Shown here in pieces: positions 1 to 9,430 of a DNA stretch of 64,000 nucleotides. This DNA is from Pedobacter sp. PACM 27299 (lineage in GTDB: Bacteria; Bacteroidota; Bacteroidia; Sphingobacteriales; Sphingobacteriaceae): positions 682,001 to 746,000 of the forward strand of contig NZ_CP012996.1 of assembly GCF_001412655.1 (NCBI RefSeq), in the 5' to 3' direction. Both the position numbers and the translations under genes were made by a program. The notes under the pieces were generated by a model. The model was not told the origin of the DNA and did not search any database. It worked only from the letters and a program-made list of their open reading frames with translations. Positions within the stretch are counted from its first letter, which is position 1. Each line of letters starts with the position of its first letter.

Positions 1-15
1 AAGTAATTTCTTCAT
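1..15 (-). CDS. Possible start of a gene leaving the window (5 codons)
   Basis: On the minus strand an ATG at 13-15 is followed by codons for MKKLL up to the window edge, a typical beginning of a Bacteroidota signal peptide. It would be the gene after the glycolipid operon, separated from it by about 117 bases. Only five codons are visible, so this is a suggestion and no function can be given. Confidence 0.3.
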
Positions 16-132
16 AATTGTGTTTTATTTAATTTTTATAGCTGATTCGTGTCATAACAACTATTGTGCCGTATTCAACTTAAAGGGCTAATCGTGTAAC
101 ATTTTAGTGGTGACTTAAGGTCTGATTTGGCG

Positions 133-1029
133 CTAATCACCTGATTTAATGGCGTTTTTGTCTTCCTTAGTCAGGCTCTTGGTATGAAAAACAAAATAGG
201 CACCTGGTAGCGAGGATAATGCCGAAATGCTGTAAAATAACAAGCTGATTGTGATCGCTACCTGCGGATCAAGTACAAAATACTTCGCGCCATACATGAA
301 TACCAGTTCTCTTGCGCCCAGACCACCAATAGTAAGTGGAAATAAAGCCAATAAAGAGGAAGCCATAAACAGTAATATATAAGGTAGGAATGGCCCATCA
401 ACCCGCAAAGTATACAATATAAACAGGGCGCAGAGCAGCTGACAGGTTTGTCCGCCCAATGCTTTGAGGTGGATCATTAAAAACGAAGGGACATATTGCT
501 TAAACCACAACTTCAATATCAGGTAATAGCCGGCAGTTCCCAGAATGATCAGGATCCATGCCCAATAAGCGGGGATAGGCAATCCGGTTGTTCTGGAAAG
601 CAGCAGCAACAGCAATACGGTGAGTGCCCACAGACCACTCAGTTTGTCCATAAATACAGCGGTCACTAATTTACGCGTCTCGATGCCATATTCTTTACGC
701 AGCAAAAAGATCTTATAGCCGTCGCCGCCAATTCCGCCAGGAAGAAACATATTGTAAAACATGCCCAGCAGGTATAATTTATAGTTGAGCCATTCCGAAA
801 GCTTCAAGCCGATGCATTCAAAAAAACTTCTGACCCTGGAAGAGGCAAACAATTGAGAACATATAAAGGCAATAAAAGCGCCGGCTAATGGAACTGGATC
901 TGCTTGTGCGACAGTTGCGCGGGTCTTTTCCAGATCTACATTGCTGAATACCCAGAATAAAGCGCCAGCGGTAAGCAGCACCTTGATCAGGATTTTAAAA
1001 ATGGAAAATAGGGTTTTTGACTTTATCAT
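133..1029 (-). CDS. Flippase-like integral membrane protein (LPG_synthase_TM / YbhN family)
   Basis: The protein has 298 residues with about seven to eight hydrophobic segments and no soluble domain. Two glycine-rich motifs mark the family: PGGIGGDGYK at residues 97-106, and IGGLGARE near residue 235. Relatives are the membrane part of lysylphosphatidylglycerol synthase (MprF flippase domain) and the YbhN/AglD-type proteins. It is the last gene of a minus-strand operon and starts 5 bases after the deacetylase stop. Given the polyprenyl-phosphate glycosyltransferase upstream, I infer a role in moving or using a lipid-linked sugar across the inner membrane. The exact substrate cannot be read from the sequence. 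No lysyl-transferase (DUF2156) domain is attached, so it is not MprF. Confidence 0.8.
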   Translation of the reverse strand: MIKSKTLFSIFKILIKVLLTAGALFWVFSNVDLEKTRATVAQADPVPLAGAFIAFICSQLFASSRVRSFFECIGLKLSEWLNYKLYLLGMFYNMFLPGGIGGDGYKIFLLRKEYGIETRKLVTAVFMDKLSGLWALTVLLLLLLSRTTGLPIPAYWAWILIILGTAGYYLILKLWFKQYVPSFLMIHLKALGGQTCQLLCALFILYTLRVDGPFLPYILLFMASSLLALFPLTIGGLGARELVFMYGAKYFVLDPQVAITISLLFYSISALSSLPGAYFVFHTKSLTKEDKNAIKSGD

Positions 1030-1034
1030 GTCGC

Positions 1035-1820
1035 TTATATTGGTTTGGATACCCGCTTCACAAAAGAAGCAATCGTCACAAACTCTGCGTTTTTCTGTTT
1101 TAATTTATGGATAAACTGATCCATTCTGCTGATCATTTTCACACCGGTATTCTTGCGTACATATCCTGGAAAGCCAAAGCGCTCCGGATCATCCAGATCG
1201 GTGAATTCCCATGGATGAAAATAAACATTCAGGTAACCATCCGTTTTTATAGTCCAGCGGGCCATAGCCGTATACAGCCACAATGGAAGGTTATGGAAAG
1301 ACAGCCAGAACAATGGGAACCTGATCAGTGGTGTCACTGAAGCCGGGATCTGCAAGACCTTGTCTGTTTTGAAATGAGTTCTTGGCAGGTGCAGGTTATT
1401 GTATCGGCCCGGCAGCCAGGTTGGATTAATCGAGCTGTTGTATTCATAACCTGCATTTTGTATGTCTAGATCATCGGTAGGCTGCATTCTCGCCATGCGG
1501 TATCCGATAACGGGCGCCTGAATGATCTTTTCCAGTTCCAGTCTGGAAGAAAGCAAATGCTCTACTTTGAAATCAGAATGGTAATATCCGTGAGATGCCA
1601 GTTCATGGCCCTGATCCAATATTCGCTGAATCGTTGCAGGCGCATTCTGCGCAAAAATAACGGTGCTAAAAAACGTTGCTTTTACCTGATAGCCTTCCAA
1701 TATATCCAGTATCGCTTCCGTACCTGCAATAGAGATGTCCATTTGATCTTTAAAAGAGATCTCTTTATGGTATTCGAAGGGCATATCAAACTCTTCGATA
1801 TCGAAACTTAGTAGTATCAC
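1035..1820 (-). CDS. Polysaccharide deacetylase family protein (NodB domain)
   Basis: The 261-residue protein opens directly with the NodB metal-site motif 1 (SFDIEEFDMP, residues 5-14) and carries motif 2 as ELASHGYYH around residue 75, supplying the Asp-His-His metal triad. A third motif with YRMARMQP follows. No signal peptide is seen, so it is probably cytoplasmic, as are ArnD-like deformylases and some lipid-linked-sugar deacetylases. It lies between the polyprenyl-phosphate GT2 and the flippase-like gene with 12- and 5-base gaps, so it is almost certainly co-transcribed. By analogy with ArnC/ArnD it may remove an N-acyl group from a lipid-linked sugar. That is inference; the domain assignment itself is firm. 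Confidence 0.85.
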   Translation of the reverse strand: MILLSFDIEEFDMPFEYHKEISFKDQMDISIAGTEAILDILEGYQVKATFFSTVIFAQNAPATIQRILDQGHELASHGYYHSDFKVEHLLSSRLELEKIIQAPVIGYRMARMQPTDDLDIQNAGYEYNSSINPTWLPGRYNNLHLPRTHFKTDKVLQIPASVTPLIRFPLFWLSFHNLPLWLYTAMARWTIKTDGYLNVYFHPWEFTDLDDPERFGFPGYVRKNTGVKMISRMDQFIHKLKQKNAEFVTIASFVKRVSKPI

Positions 1821-1832
1821 GTGTGTTGTTTT

Positions 1833-2771
1833 TTAGCTTTTTATATTTGTTGACCGAACGATGTAATTCGGCCTTAATTTGACCTGCATAAACATCTTTC
1901 CAAGGTATATTCCAATAATACCCAGAATGATCAGCTGTAAGCCTCCAAAAAATGCAATGGTCATAATGATGGATGCCCAGCCAGAAACTTCGTGTCCAAA
2001 GGTAAAGGCATAGAGTACATAGGGCAAATATAAGACGGATATTCCGGAAAAGACAAATCCCAGGTAAACGACATTGTACAATGGCTTTATTGAGAAGGAG
2101 GTGACGCCTTGCAGCGCTAAACCAACCATCTTTTTAAAAGTATATTTAGAGCTCCCCGAAAATCTTTCTGCGGGGTCATAGCTGACCGCATATTGTTTAA
2201 AGCCGATCCATTTCACTAAACCACGTAAAAATGGTTCATTCTCATGAAATTCTTTAAAAACATCCACTACTTTTCGATCCAGCAGTCTGAAATCTGAGGC
2301 CCCCTGATCCAATTCCACAGAGGCCATCCGGTTCAGGACCTGATAGAACAATTTTGAAGTGATCCGCTTTTTAAAAGGCAGTCTTTTATCTTCATTTCTG
2401 ATGGTATAAACCACTTCGTGGCCTTCTTCCCATCTTTGAATCAGCTCCGGAATCAGCTCCGGCGGATGCTGCATGTCACCATCCATACAGATCACACCCG
2501 CACCGCGCGCATGGTCCATCCCGGCTTTAACGGCCTGCTGATGTCCAAAATTACGGGAAAATTCAATATGAAAAATATGATCACTATGTTTGGCCATCAT
2601 TTCCAATACGGCCATGGTGCTGTCTGTACAGCCATCTGCCACAAAAATGATTTCAAATGTATAGTTCGGCAAGCCAGCGAAGACTTCCCGGATACTGGCC
2701 GCAATTACAGGGATATTGTCTGCTTCATTGTAAGCAGGAATCACCACGGAGATTAACCTTTGATTAGTCAT
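1833..2771 (-). CDS. Family 2 glycosyltransferase, polyprenyl-phosphate type (DPM1/GtrB/ArnC-like)
   Basis: The protein has 312 residues. The N-terminal GT-A domain shows VVIPAYNE (9-16), VADGCTD (44-50) and the nucleotide/metal motif DGDMQ (97-101). The C-terminal third holds two transmembrane segments (around 235-290), the layout of GtrB and ArnC, which load a sugar from an NDP-sugar onto undecaprenyl phosphate at the cytoplasmic face. Its start overlaps the end of the upstream GT-C gene by 8 bases, pointing to translational coupling. The downstream deacetylase and flippase-like genes suggest modification and flipping of the same lipid-linked sugar. The sugar is unknown. Confidence 0.88.
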   Translation of the reverse strand: MTNQRLISVVIPAYNEADNIPVIAASIREVFAGLPNYTFEIIFVADGCTDSTMAVLEMMAKHSDHIFHIEFSRNFGHQQAVKAGMDHARGAGVICMDGDMQHPPELIPELIQRWEEGHEVVYTIRNEDKRLPFKKRITSKLFYQVLNRMASVELDQGASDFRLLDRKVVDVFKEFHENEPFLRGLVKWIGFKQYAVSYDPAERFSGSSKYTFKKMVGLALQGVTSFSIKPLYNVVYLGFVFSGISVLYLPYVLYAFTFGHEVSGWASIIMTIAFFGGLQLIILGIIGIYLGKMFMQVKLRPNYIVRSTNIKS

Positions 2772-3960
2772 GAGCCGGAATGGATTTTCTAAAATCTACG
2801 GTCAACATCTGATATACGATGGTCAGCCAAACCAATACACAAGGTAATGCTTTTAAAGAATAAGGCATAATATAGGTTCTTCTGATGTGTCTCGGAAATA
2901 AATCTGAAGGGGAGAAACTGGTCAGTAACATGGCAAAAACAAATAGGGCAATGACCCACCATTTTTTTGGATCCGGCTGGATGATGAACCAGATGGCTAC
3001 GCCCAGCATGGCAATAATATAGGTTGGCGATTCTGAACCACTGCTGAAGATCACAGTAAATATCAAAACCGAGCTCAGCATCATCAGTTGAAAATCAGTG
3101 CTTTTATATTGGCTCACACGAAGGTAAGGCAAGGCAAATAAGGCTAATCCTCCCAGCAAAAACGGGGTGTTTGGAATGGAAGCATCCCCGGAGATGCGCC
3201 TCACCATTCCCATGACGGAAATGTCCTGCATAGAAACCAGGGAGGCATTCAGTGAGTTTTTATAGATTAAGGATTCCTTCCAGTCAATATGAGAGGACCA
3301 GACAAAATTCAGGTCTGAAAGCACTGCAGGTAAAAATGTCAGTATCGGCAATAATATCAGTCCACCGACAACAAACTTTGTTTTATTCTTCGCAAAGAAG
3401 AAGAAAGCCAGTCCAACGATGCCATATAATTTCACTAAAAAACCAATGATGATCATCGCTGCAGCTTTGACTTCCTGCTGTTTATAGATAAAAGAAAAAG
3501 CGAGTAAGATCAAGCCGGTCAGCGCTACATTGAACTGGAAACTCAATAAGGCAGTGAGTGCCTCATGTAAACAGATGATGGCTACCCAGGACTGCTGTTT
3601 CTGCTTAATCGGCAGGTTATAAATCCCCCAATACAAGACCAGTGCATTACACACGTTCCATAGAACGGCTCCGAAAGCATCCGGTAAAAGTGCGAACGGA
3701 GCGATCAGCAGGGCAAAGAATGGGCCGTAGTGATTGCTGTCCAGATACAGCAGCGGATTTTCTGTATATAAATTCAGGTGGTTTATGCTATGCCAAAATA
3801 CATGCTTGAAAATTTTGTAATTGTTGTAAGTGCCGTGTAAATACTGTTTGGTAGCTGAAACGACTGCAGCAATCAGGTATAAGCCCAGTATTACTTTTTT
3901 ATCCAGGATAAATGCAACTAAGCGGTTCGGAGCTTTGCTTGGAATAGACATTGAAGACAT
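2764..3960 (-). CDS. GT-C glycosyltransferase family 87 (DUF2029) membrane protein
   Basis: The 398-residue protein has about ten hydrophobic helices separated by short loops. It resembles GT87/DUF2029 polyprenyl-phosphate-dependent mannosyltransferases, with an early extracytoplasmic loop containing LYLDSNHYGPFFA, where such enzymes carry their acidic catalytic residue. It is the first gene of the four-gene minus-strand operon and overlaps the GT2 gene by 8 bases. A GT-C enzyme taking sugar from a polyprenyl-phosphate donor made by the next gene is a natural pairing, comparable in role to ArnT. The acceptor (lipid A, a polymer or a protein) cannot be seen. Start chosen at the ATG at 3960; an alternative ATG encoding MSIPSK lies three codons further in. 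Confidence 0.8.
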   Translation of the reverse strand: MSSMSIPSKAPNRLVAFILDKKVILGLYLIAAVVSATKQYLHGTYNNYKIFKHVFWHSINHLNLYTENPLLYLDSNHYGPFFALLIAPFALLPDAFGAVLWNVCNALVLYWGIYNLPIKQKQQSWVAIICLHEALTALLSFQFNVALTGLILLAFSFIYKQQEVKAAAMIIIGFLVKLYGIVGLAFFFFAKNKTKFVVGGLILLPILTFLPAVLSDLNFVWSSHIDWKESLIYKNSLNASLVSMQDISVMGMVRRISGDASIPNTPFLLGGLALFALPYLRVSQYKSTDFQLMMLSSVLIFTVIFSSGSESPTYIIAMLGVAIWFIIQPDPKKWWVIALFVFAMLLTSFSPSDLFPRHIRRTYIMPYSLKALPCVLVWLTIVYQMLTVDFRKSIPAHD

Positions 3961-4498
3961 AGATGCAAATGTGTGTGTGTTCCTGTTTTAATCAGTCGAG
4001 CTTGGTATTGATCAATACGATTAGGGATGTCGCTGGATCTCTTTGCTTACAGGTGTTTTTCTTAATCTAATTAATTTGGTAAATGGTTTTTTATAGCGCT
4101 CGCTAGCTGCGGTCTATGCTTTTTATGGAATAGCACGCTTTAATAAGCAAAGGTAAATTTTCGGCATATATAATAGATGATTTGATTGAAAATATGTTAC
4201 ATTAATTAGGGGAATAATTAAAATCAATTTAACTGAGGCTCAATGAATCTAACATGGCTTTGGAATGGCGTTTAAAGCGATCGGTTTAAAACACAAAGCT
4301 GTGATTGAATTTTTGATTGAATTCAGATCGCTGAAAACTGAGGCTATTTTCGGGAGATTACGGTAGGATAGTGCACAAAATCTTCTCCTGATTATTCTTG
4401 GAAAAAGAAAACATACCATTATAATAATTGGTTTTAATAGCACTAATAATTTGTTAGATTTGAGAAAGACCAGGTAATAATTATAAAAATAACCGTTT
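3961..4498. other. 538-base intergenic region between divergent operons
   Basis: This space separates the divergent glycolipid operon and acyl-CoA ligase gene. A plus-strand -7 element TAGATTTG at 4455-4462 fits the ligase gene. On the minus strand TACCTTTG (complement of 4148-4155) could serve the glycolipid operon, with a long leader. An 88-codon minus-strand reading frame across 4249-4515 has no recognisable features and is judged noise. No RNA gene, repeat or riboswitch was recognised. Confidence 0.5.
4455..4462 (+). promoter_or_regulatory. -7 promoter element for acyl-CoA ligase
   Basis: TAGATTTG matches the Bacteroidota -7 consensus TAnnTTTG, 36 bases before the start codon. The nearest TTG (4428-4430) is 24 bases upstream, slightly further than the usual 19-21, so the -33 element is weak or absent. 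Confidence 0.5.
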
Positions 4499-6271
4499 AT
4501 GGCTGTAAATATCACACGCGTATTTGATTTACTTCAATACAATTTAGAGAATTTTCCCAAAGAGGAGTTTATAAGTGGTAAGGTTAAAGGGGAGTGGAAA
4601 AAATATAGTACCCAGCATTTTTGTGAAACGGTGGATACACTGAGCAGAGGTTTGCTGGGGATCGGTGTCAAAAAAGGGTCAAAGGTTGCTGTTATGTCTG
4701 CCAATCGCCCGGAATGGAACATTACAGACTTCGCAATTATACAGTTAGGTGCCTACCAGGTACCTTTATACCCGACATTAGCGGAGCATGACATTAAGTT
4801 TATTTTGGAAAATGCAGCTGTGAATGTTGTTTTTGTAGCGGATGAACTGATCTATCAAAAAGTAAAAATAGCTGCTGCAGAATTGACATCGGAGCTGAAG
4901 GTGTATAGTTTCGATCCGGTAAAAGGAATTCCCTCCTGGGAGGAATTGCTGGAGGCAGGGAAGGCTCAGGGCGGACTGGACTTGGAAGTTTACCGTGCGG
5001 AAGTGAAAGCTGATGATATTTTAACCTTAATCTATACCTCTGGTACTACAGGTACACCAAAAGGAGTGATGCTGACCCATGACAACCTGGTGAAAAATTT
5101 TGAAAAGTCTTCGGTGCTGGTGCCTCCTGGACTCCACAAGGCATTGAGCTTTTTACCATTATCGCATATTTTTGAACGCATGATTGTGTACCTCCACATG
5201 TACAAAGGAGCATCAGTATATTATGCAGAAAGTATGGAAACTATTGTGGGCGACATACAATTTGTGAAACCCAATGCTTTCTCTACTGTTCCACGTTTGC
5301 TGGAAAAGGTATACGATAAAATTATGGAGAAAGGAAAGGAATTAACAGGCATCAAAAGAGGCATATTTTTCTGGGCGCTTTCCGTTGCGGAAAAATTCGA
5401 ATTCGATAACGGTCCTTTTTATAAGTTCAAACTCGGCATTGCCAGAAAGCTGGTCTTTAAGAAATGGCAGGAAGCGCTGGGCGGCGAAATTGTGGTGATT
5501 GTTTCTGGAGGAGCTGCTTTAAACGCGCGTTTATGCAGGATTTTCTGGGCAGCAGGAATGCCGGTCATGGAAGGATACGGCTTAACAGAAACTTCGCCGG
5601 TGATCACGGTAAATTATATCGGGGCCACCAGATTTGGAACTGTAGGGCCGCCGATTGATGGCGTAGAAGTGAAGATTGCTGAAGATGGGGAAGTATTGGC
5701 CCGCGGACATAACATTATGAAAGGCTATTATAACCATCCAGAACTGACTGCTGAGTCTATAGACAAAGACGGCTGGTTCCATACCGGAGATATTGGCGAA
5801 CTGATCGAAGGCAGGTTCCTGAAAATCACCGATCGTAAAAAAGAAATCTTTAAAACGGCAGGCGGCAAATACGTAGCTCCACAGATGCTGGAAAATAAAT
5901 TGAAAGAATCCCCTTTGGTGGAGCAGGTAATGGTACTTGGTGAAAACAGAAAGTTTCCATCGGCCTTAATTATTCCTACTTTTGCAGCGCTGAAAACCTG
6001 GTGTGCTAAAAAGGGAATTGCTTATACCACCAATGAACTGATGATCAAAGATCCGCAGGTATTGAAAAAGTATGATGAAATTGTTGCTTTTAGCGGCAAG
6101 GAGTTTGGCAAATGGGAACAGGTGAAACGCATTGCATTGCTCTCCAAAGAGTGGAGCATTGAAGGCGGTGAGCTGACCCCTAAACTGAGCTTAAAAAGAA
6201 AGGTCATTCTGGAGAAAAACGGACTGATCATAGAAAAAATTTATACAGATGCAGCGGATTATAAGGGCTAG
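4499..6271 (+). CDS. Long-chain fatty acid-CoA ligase (AMP-binding)
   Basis: The enzyme (590 residues) activates a fatty acid with ATP to an acyl-adenylate and then an acyl-CoA. The phosphate-binding motif YTSGTTGTPKG lies near residues 179-189, the adenine-site motif YGLTETSP near 360, and the GWFHTGD motif near 425. The length and the short C-terminal domain fit bacterial FadD15/ACSL-type ligases. The C-terminal domain carries DRKKEIFKTAGGKYVAP, including the A8 lysine region. Its 3' end overlaps the gamma-glutamyltransferase gene by 23 bases. It is not next to the beta-oxidation operon at 11 kb but would feed the same pathway. Confidence 0.9.
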   Translation: MAVNITRVFDLLQYNLENFPKEEFISGKVKGEWKKYSTQHFCETVDTLSRGLLGIGVKKGSKVAVMSANRPEWNITDFAIIQLGAYQVPLYPTLAEHDIKFILENAAVNVVFVADELIYQKVKIAAAELTSELKVYSFDPVKGIPSWEELLEAGKAQGGLDLEVYRAEVKADDILTLIYTSGTTGTPKGVMLTHDNLVKNFEKSSVLVPPGLHKALSFLPLSHIFERMIVYLHMYKGASVYYAESMETIVGDIQFVKPNAFSTVPRLLEKVYDKIMEKGKELTGIKRGIFFWALSVAEKFEFDNGPFYKFKLGIARKLVFKKWQEALGGEIVVIVSGGAALNARLCRIFWAAGMPVMEGYGLTETSPVITVNYIGATRFGTVGPPIDGVEVKIAEDGEVLARGHNIMKGYYNHPELTAESIDKDGWFHTGDIGELIEGRFLKITDRKKEIFKTAGGKYVAPQMLENKLKESPLVEQVMVLGENRKFPSALIIPTFAALKTWCAKKGIAYTTNELMIKDPQVLKKYDEIVAFSGKEFGKWEQVKRIALLSKEWSIEGGELTPKLSLKRKVILEKNGLIIEKIYTDAADYKG

Positions 6272-7967
6272 ATTATTTTTAAATATCAATGGGTTTTTGC
6301 TGATTACGGCCGTCCTATTATCAGGATGTGCAGGTACTCAGCCGGCTAGGAAAAATGAGAAAGACTACCGCAATGGGATGGTAGTTTCTGCCAGTCCTTT
6401 TGCCTCGAAAGTAGGGCTGGACATTTTGAAAAAAGGTGGAAATGCGGTGGATGCCGCAGTAGCCGTCCAATTTGCACTAGCCGTAGTATACCCCAATGCC
6501 GGAAATATCGGGGGCGGTGGTTTTATGGTTTATCGCGCTGCGGATGGCAGCAGCAATACCCTTGATTTTAGAGAAAAAGCCGGTGCTGCAGCATCAAGAG
6601 ATATGTACCTGGATCAATCTGGTGCACCTATTGTCGATAAAAGCCTGTATGGGCAGCTGGCAGCTGGTGTTCCCGGTTCAGTTGCAGGTATGGTGACCGC
6701 ACATGAAAAATATGGAAAATTGCCTTGGGCAACTTTAGTAGAGCCGGCAATTTTACTCGCCAGAAATGGTTTCCCCCTGAGCAAGCAGCAGGTGGGAGAG
6801 TTCAATGAGCTTCGCGAAAAATTACTGCAATTCAATCCGGATGGTACCGCTTTGCTGAAAGATGGCAAATGGACCGAAGGGGAGCTGCTGAAACAGGAAG
6901 AACTGGCCAGTACGCTGGAGCTGATCCGTGATCAAGGAAGGGCAGGGTTTTACGAAGGTAAAGTGGCGGATCTTTTATTAAAGGAAATGAATCGTGGTGG
7001 CGGTATCCTGACTAAAGCAGATTTACAACACTATCAGGCGATCTGGCGCAGGCCGATCACCGGAACATATAAAGATTACCGCATCATTACCATGCCTCCC
7101 CCATCCAGTGGAGGAATTGCGCTGATTCAGCTCTTGAAATCTGTGGAGCCATTTCCATTGAAAAAATGGGGATTCCAGCAGGATTCTACCGTACAGCTCA
7201 TGGTGGAAGCAGAAAGAAGGGTGTATGCCGATCGTGCCACGCATTTGGGTGACCCAGATTTCTATGACGTTCCTGCAAATGCATTAATGAAAGATCAGTA
7301 CATTAAGGACCGGATGAAAAGCATGGACTGGCTAAAGGCAACGCCCAGCGCTTCAGTTAAAGCAGGTGCAGTCCAGGGAAAAGAACATGAAGAAACCACG
7401 CATTATTCTATTGTAGATCAGGAAGGGAATGCAGTTTCTGTAACCACTACCCTGAACGGCTCCTATGGTGCAACAGTAGTAGTGAAAGGCGCAGGATTTC
7501 TACTCAACAATGAAATGGATGATTTTTCTGTGAAACCAGGGGCAGCCAATATGTATGGCCTGATTGGCGGCGAAGCGAATGCAATCGCGCCAGGAAAACG
7601 TATGCTGAGCTCTATGACGCCTACTATTCTTGAAAAAGATGGAAAACTATTCATGGTCGTGGGGACGCCTGGAGGATCGACGATTATAACGTCTGTTTTT
7701 CAGACCATTCTAAATGTGATCGAATTTGACCATAATATGCAGCAGGCAGTGTCTGCTAAACGTTTTCACCACCAATGGTTACCCGATTTGATCTATACTG
7801 AAAAAGGAGCAATAGATTCGATCACCCGCGTTAAACTGCAAGCTAAAGGCTATATCATTGCACCAAGAGGACCAATGGGTAGAGTAGACGCAATCCTGAA
7901 AACAAAACAAGGTGGTTATCAGGGTGCTGCAGATCCGCGTGGTGATGATCAATGGCTCGGTTGGTAG
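6249..7967 (+). CDS. ggt: Gamma-glutamyltransferase, lipoprotein form
   Basis: This 572-residue Ntn-hydrolase cleaves glutathione and other gamma-glutamyl compounds in the periplasm. A signal peptide ends in a lipobox (VLLSGC, Cys near 27), so the enzyme is probably membrane-anchored. The self-cleavage site and nucleophile is Thr383 in TTHYSIVD, matching Thr391 of E. coli GGT. The GNIGGGGFMVYR region and the GTPGGSTI glycine loop are also present. The start at 6249 lies inside the end of the ligase gene (23-base overlap); it was chosen because it gives a complete signal peptide, and no later start does. The overlap suggests co-transcription with the ligase, though no metabolic link is obvious. 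Confidence 0.93.
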   Translation: MQRIIRARLFLNINGFLLITAVLLSGCAGTQPARKNEKDYRNGMVVSASPFASKVGLDILKKGGNAVDAAVAVQFALAVVYPNAGNIGGGGFMVYRAADGSSNTLDFREKAGAAASRDMYLDQSGAPIVDKSLYGQLAAGVPGSVAGMVTAHEKYGKLPWATLVEPAILLARNGFPLSKQQVGEFNELREKLLQFNPDGTALLKDGKWTEGELLKQEELASTLELIRDQGRAGFYEGKVADLLLKEMNRGGGILTKADLQHYQAIWRRPITGTYKDYRIITMPPPSSGGIALIQLLKSVEPFPLKKWGFQQDSTVQLMVEAERRVYADRATHLGDPDFYDVPANALMKDQYIKDRMKSMDWLKATPSASVKAGAVQGKEHEETTHYSIVDQEGNAVSVTTTLNGSYGATVVVKGAGFLLNNEMDDFSVKPGAANMYGLIGGEANAIAPGKRMLSSMTPTILEKDGKLFMVVGTPGGSTIITSVFQTILNVIEFDHNMQQAVSAKRFHHQWLPDLIYTEKGAIDSITRVKLQAKGYIIAPRGPMGRVDAILKTKQGGYQGAADPRGDDQWLGW

Positions 7968-8091
7968 CTGTCTGAAATTCCACACACTTATTTTCAAATT
8001 ACAGTCGTTTAAAGCAGTTTAAATAATTGGCCTGAGTATTGAATTGATTTCAATGATTAAACATTGTAATAATTTATTCAATACTTATCTT

Positions 8092-9408
8092 ATGAAACAA
8101 AATCTATTTAAAGCCCTGCCTGTAGCTTTTGCTGCGCTCCTAATCGGAGGTTCTGTTCAGGCACAGGATCAAGCAGGTACAACCTCAAATCAGTTGACTA
8201 CCTGGTCGATTGGCCTTAATGCTGGGGTTTTAACTCCTTTATCTCCTCTTGGTGGACATAATGATTTCTCTAATATGAAATCCAGCTTAGGTTACGGACT
8301 TTATATTAAGAAACAAATTACCCCTTATTTCTCCCTGCGTTTAGACGGAGTGAGAGGTAAATTGAAAGGTGATAACTCTGAAAACTGGAAAAGCGGTTCG
8401 CCAAATGCCAGTCCTGTAAATGCTTTTGAAACTAACCTGGACTATTCAGGAACTTTAAACGCAGTGGTAAATTTATTTAACATCAGTATGTTCAATGCGA
8501 ACAGTGCAGTACAATTGTACGCTTCTGGTGGTGCTGGTTTAGCGGGTTACAAAGTGAAAACTTCAGCAACCTCTGGTGGTGCATTAGTAGACTATGCTGG
8601 TGGTAAAACAATTTCGGAATTGATTATTCCAGTTGGATTAGGTGCTAAATTTAAATTAGCAGACCGTGTAAACTTAGATTTAGGGTGGACTGTTAACTTT
8701 GTTGATGGTGATAATCTTGATGGTTATGCACGTGGTAACAGCAGCGATAAATATAACTACGGTTATGCAGGTTTAGAGTTTGCCTTAGGAAAAGGATCGA
8801 AACAATTGGCATGGCATAACCCGGTAGCTTTGACTTACGAAGAAGCTTTATCGGCAAAACAAACCGCAAATGCATTAAAAGCTGAGAATGATAAATTAAG
8901 AGGCGAAATGAACGACCTGTTAAAAGATTCTGATGGCGATGGTGTTGCGGATAAATTGGATAAATGTCCAGGTACTCCAGCAGGCGTTGTTGTTGACGGT
9001 TCTGGCTGTCCATTGAAAATCCCTGTACCAGTAATTCAGGAAAAAGTAATCATCACTGAAGCTGACCGTAAGGTAGTAGAAGAAGCGATTAAAAACTTAG
9101 AGTTTGATTTAGGAAAAGCAACGATCCGTGATAAATCTTACGCTACTTTAAACCGTGTTGCAGCATTATTAGTAGAGAAAAACTTTAGCCTTAAATTGGC
9201 AGGTCATACTGATAACACTGGTTCTATGGCTTTAAACTTACGTTTGTCGAAAGAAAGAGCGGAAGCTGTGAAAGCTTATTTAGTATCTCAAGGTGCTAAT
9301 CCTTCACGTATTGAAGCAGTAGGTTATGGTCCAAACCAACCAATTGCAACGAATAAAACTGCCGCTGGTCGTCAACAAAATAGAAGAGTAGAATTTACAC
9401 TTTACTAG
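8092..9408 (+). CDS. OmpA-family outer membrane protein
   Basis: From the ATG at 8092 the protein has 438 residues: a signal peptide ending in SVQAQD, an N-terminal beta-barrel-like domain to about residue 245, a short coiled linker rich in Ala/Lys/Glu, a thrombospondin type 3 calcium repeat (DSDGDGVADKLDKCPG, near 280), and a C-terminal OmpA peptidoglycan-binding domain (LAGHTDNTGS and RRVEF motifs). An earlier in-frame ATG at 8053 exists but would put extra residues before an otherwise canonical signal peptide, so 8092 is preferred. It links outer membrane and cell wall. It is followed by a strong terminator and stands alone. Codon use (many GGT/GCA/AAA) suggests high expression. Confidence 0.92.
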   Translation: MKQNLFKALPVAFAALLIGGSVQAQDQAGTTSNQLTTWSIGLNAGVLTPLSPLGGHNDFSNMKSSLGYGLYIKKQITPYFSLRLDGVRGKLKGDNSENWKSGSPNASPVNAFETNLDYSGTLNAVVNLFNISMFNANSAVQLYASGGAGLAGYKVKTSATSGGALVDYAGGKTISELIIPVGLGAKFKLADRVNLDLGWTVNFVDGDNLDGYARGNSSDKYNYGYAGLEFALGKGSKQLAWHNPVALTYEEALSAKQTANALKAENDKLRGEMNDLLKDSDGDGVADKLDKCPGTPAGVVVDGSGCPLKIPVPVIQEKVIITEADRKVVEEAIKNLEFDLGKATIRDKSYATLNRVAALLVEKNFSLKLAGHTDNTGSMALNLRLSKERAEAVKAYLVSQGANPSRIEAVGYGPNQPIATNKTAAGRQQNRRVEFTLY

Positions 9409-9430
9409 TCGGTATTTAAATACTGAAAAG

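Noticed and set aside
4096..4106. GCGCTCGCTAG also present in inverse at 40966-40976, each upstream of a gene
   Set aside because: An 11-base match between two sites is expected many times by chance in 64 kb, and the surroundings do not agree.
4249..4515. 88-codon minus-strand frame in the intergenic region and over the ligase start
   Set aside because: No domain or signal peptide, and it crosses the promoter and start codon of a firm gene.
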